Shown here: in pieces, positions 62,607 to 64,000 of the stretch
Layout: each line of letters opens with the position of its first letter
Position numbering within the stretch: position 1 is the stretch's first letter
DNA from: CAVORB01 sp963698495
Lineage (GTDB): Bacteria > Pseudomonadota > Gammaproteobacteria > Chromatiales > Chromatiaceae
Assembly: GCA_963698495.1 (NCBI GenBank)
Contig: CAVORB010000011.1
Location: 62,001 to 126,000, forward strand
Reading direction: 5' to 3'
Length of the DNA: 64,000 bases
Notes under the pieces: model-generated
What the model was told of the DNA's origin: nothing
What the model saw: only the letters and a program-made list of their open reading frames with translations
Database searches by the model: none
Position numbers and translations under genes: made by a program

Positions 62607-64000
62607 CCGAGTCTGTCGGCAACCCCGAAACGGTTCCGCCGGAGACGGCCGAACCGCCGCGCCGCAGGCGTCGCTCCTGGCCGCGGCTGGCGCTCACCCT
62701 TCTGCTTCAGCTCCTGCTGGTTGCGTTCCTGCTCCTCGGCTGGGTGCTGGGTACGCAAAGCGGGCTGCGTTTCGCGCTCGGCCTCGCCGAGGACCTGACT
62801 TCCGGGCTGCTCCGCGTGGAGCAGGCGGACGGTCGCGTCCTCGGCGATCTCCATCTGGATGGAGTGGCGGTGCGGGCGCCGGATCTGTCCCTGGATGTCG
62901 GCAGCTTCGATCTGCGCTGGCGTCCCCTCGGCCTCTTTACCGGCACCCTGCGCATCCTCGAGCTCTCCGCGCGGGACATCGACATCGAGGTCGCCCCCGC
63001 CGAACAGGAGGTGGATTCGGGTCCGATCTCGCTGCCCGCCATCGTTCTGCCCCTGAGCCTGGAATTGGAGCAGGCGCTGGTGGAGCGACTGCGCATCGGC
63101 GCACCCGGCGCGGAGACCCCCTTCCGCGTGGACCGCGCGGCGCTGGCCGCATCCCTGCGGGGCAGCGAGCTGACGCTGACGGAGCTCTCCGTTTCCCTGC
63201 CGGAGCCGCTCGTCAACGCCCAGGCGCAAGGCGGGGTCCAGCTCGACGGGAGATTATCCGCTCGAGCTGGCTCTGGCCTGGGACCTGAGCCAAGGGGAAT
63301 CCATTCGGGTGAAGGGTGAGGGCCGCGTAGGTGGGAACCTGAACCGCCTGACCGTAGAGCATGACCTGTCCGGCTCCGCCGGCGTGAGGCTCGCCGCCGT
63401 GGTGGAAGCGGTCCTGGACGCCCCGAGCTGGGACGGCAAGATCGAGATCCTGAACCTGGATCTGCCCGCTTTCCAGGCCGACCTGCCGGCCGCCGACGTG
63501 ACCGGTCTCTTGCAGACCCGCGGCGACCTGAAGGATGCCCGCGTGACCGGGAACCTGACCGGCGAGGCGCCCGATCTGCCCGACTTCGGCCGCCTGCGCG
63601 TGGACCTCGACCTGACCTGGGGCGGTCAGGTGCTGGAGATCGCCGCCCTGGAGCTGACGGAGGACAAGTCCGGGGCGCACCTCACGGCCGGCGGTCAGGT
63701 TGACCTCAATCCGCCCGACGGCCGTTTCGAGCTGGCGGCCGCGTGGGAGAAGCTGCGCTGGCCCCTGACCGGGGAGCTGCTTGCCGAGGCGCGCCAAGGC
63801 AAGGTCGACGCCGAGGGCTCGTTCGAGGCGTTCGAGTACAAGGCCTCCGCGGAGGTGTGGGGACGCGACTTCCCGCAGGCGCTATTGAACCTGGAGGGCG
63901 AGGGCGATGCGCGAGGGACCCGTATTGGGGCGCTCGTCGTCGATGTGCTGGAGGGTAAGGTCGAGGCGCGTGGAAGCCTCGCCTGGGCGCCGGCGCTCGG
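62603..64000 (+). CDS. tamB: Translocation and assembly protein TamB, frameshifted and incomplete
   Basis: TamB is a very long inner-membrane-anchored beta-helical protein (over 1200 residues). The GTG at 62603 overlaps the tamA stop. The protein begins with a Pro/Arg-rich cytoplasmic stretch, a membrane helix (LALTLLLQLLLVAFLLLGWVL) and typical TamB repeats (ADGRVLGDLHLDGVAVR). The frame stops early at 63319, but coding continues from about 63252 in the next frame (DYPLELALAWDLSQGESIRV and onward) to the edge. Removing one A at about 63251 restores a single frame. This may be a sequencing error; the 3' end lies outside the window. Confidence 0.85.

Overview
This 64 kb window looks like a chromosomal piece of a GC-rich gammaproteobacterium, most probably a purple sulfur bacterium (Chromatiales) or a close relative that stores sulfur. 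Supporting signs are two secreted Gly/Tyr/Trp/Pro-rich proteins that resemble sulfur globule envelope proteins (near 56.0 and 59.0 kb), a complete EF-P/EpmA/EpmB module, the recA-recX-alaS-lysC order, tamA-tamB, several multihaem cytochromes c and a sucrose (compatible solute) operon. This placement is inference from gene content and remembered family features; no database search was possible. No tRNA, rRNA, CRISPR array, prophage or insertion sequence with a transposase was seen.

Layout. 0-6 kb (minus strand): exported ankyrin protein with a NapC/NirT-type tetrahaem cytochrome, nadA (with an apparent frameshift) behind an NrtR-type Nudix regulator, a ROK fructokinase and a dynamin-like membrane GTPase. 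6-16 kb (plus): an RND efflux pair whose pump has an unusual Lys/Ala/Pro-rich tail, secreted proteins of unknown function, an orphan ParA ATPase, a membrane coiled-coil protein and a 5'-nucleotidase. 16-20.8 kb: a degenerate FimX-like REC-PAS-GGDEF-EAL protein, then epmB diverging from efp-epmA. 20.9-26.9 kb: sucrose synthesis and turnover (sps, spp, fruK, amylosucrase). 27-32.5 kb: recA, recX, alaS, lysC. 32.8-41.6 kb: MscS-type channel, small exported proteins, gltS, a DUF3124 protein, phhB, gltX.

41.7-54.2 kb is the most interesting part. A sensor kinase with a CXXCH haem motif in its periplasmic domain and an NtrC-type sigma-54 activator face a divergent set of genes. Two good sigma-54 promoter matches (GG-N10-GC) lie on the divergent side: one before a secreted protein with repeated PDG...LYP motifs, the other before a likely operon. 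That operon encodes a small secreted protein, a secreted MSGMGG hexapeptide-repeat protein that carries the same PDG motif, a pentahaem cytochrome c, a Tat-exported DmsA-like molybdoenzyme whose iron-sulfur motif has His in place of the third Cys, a DmsB-like four-cluster subunit, a TorD-like chaperone and a polyferredoxin. No DmsC/NrfD membrane anchor is present. I read this as a haem-sensed, sigma-54-driven periplasmic redox system of unknown substrate.

54.2-64 kb: TauE/SafE permease, a four-repeat secreted protein, two sulfur-globule-like proteins, DacB, a YtkA/FixH-like membrane protein, a NavBac-type sodium channel, tamA and the start of tamB (also frameshifted). A dispersed intergenic repeat of about 90-160 bp with a GGGAARCGC...GCGYTTCCC hairpin occurs at least six times. 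Frameshifts in nadA, tamB and the repeat gene may be sequencing errors or real lesions; the sequence alone cannot decide.
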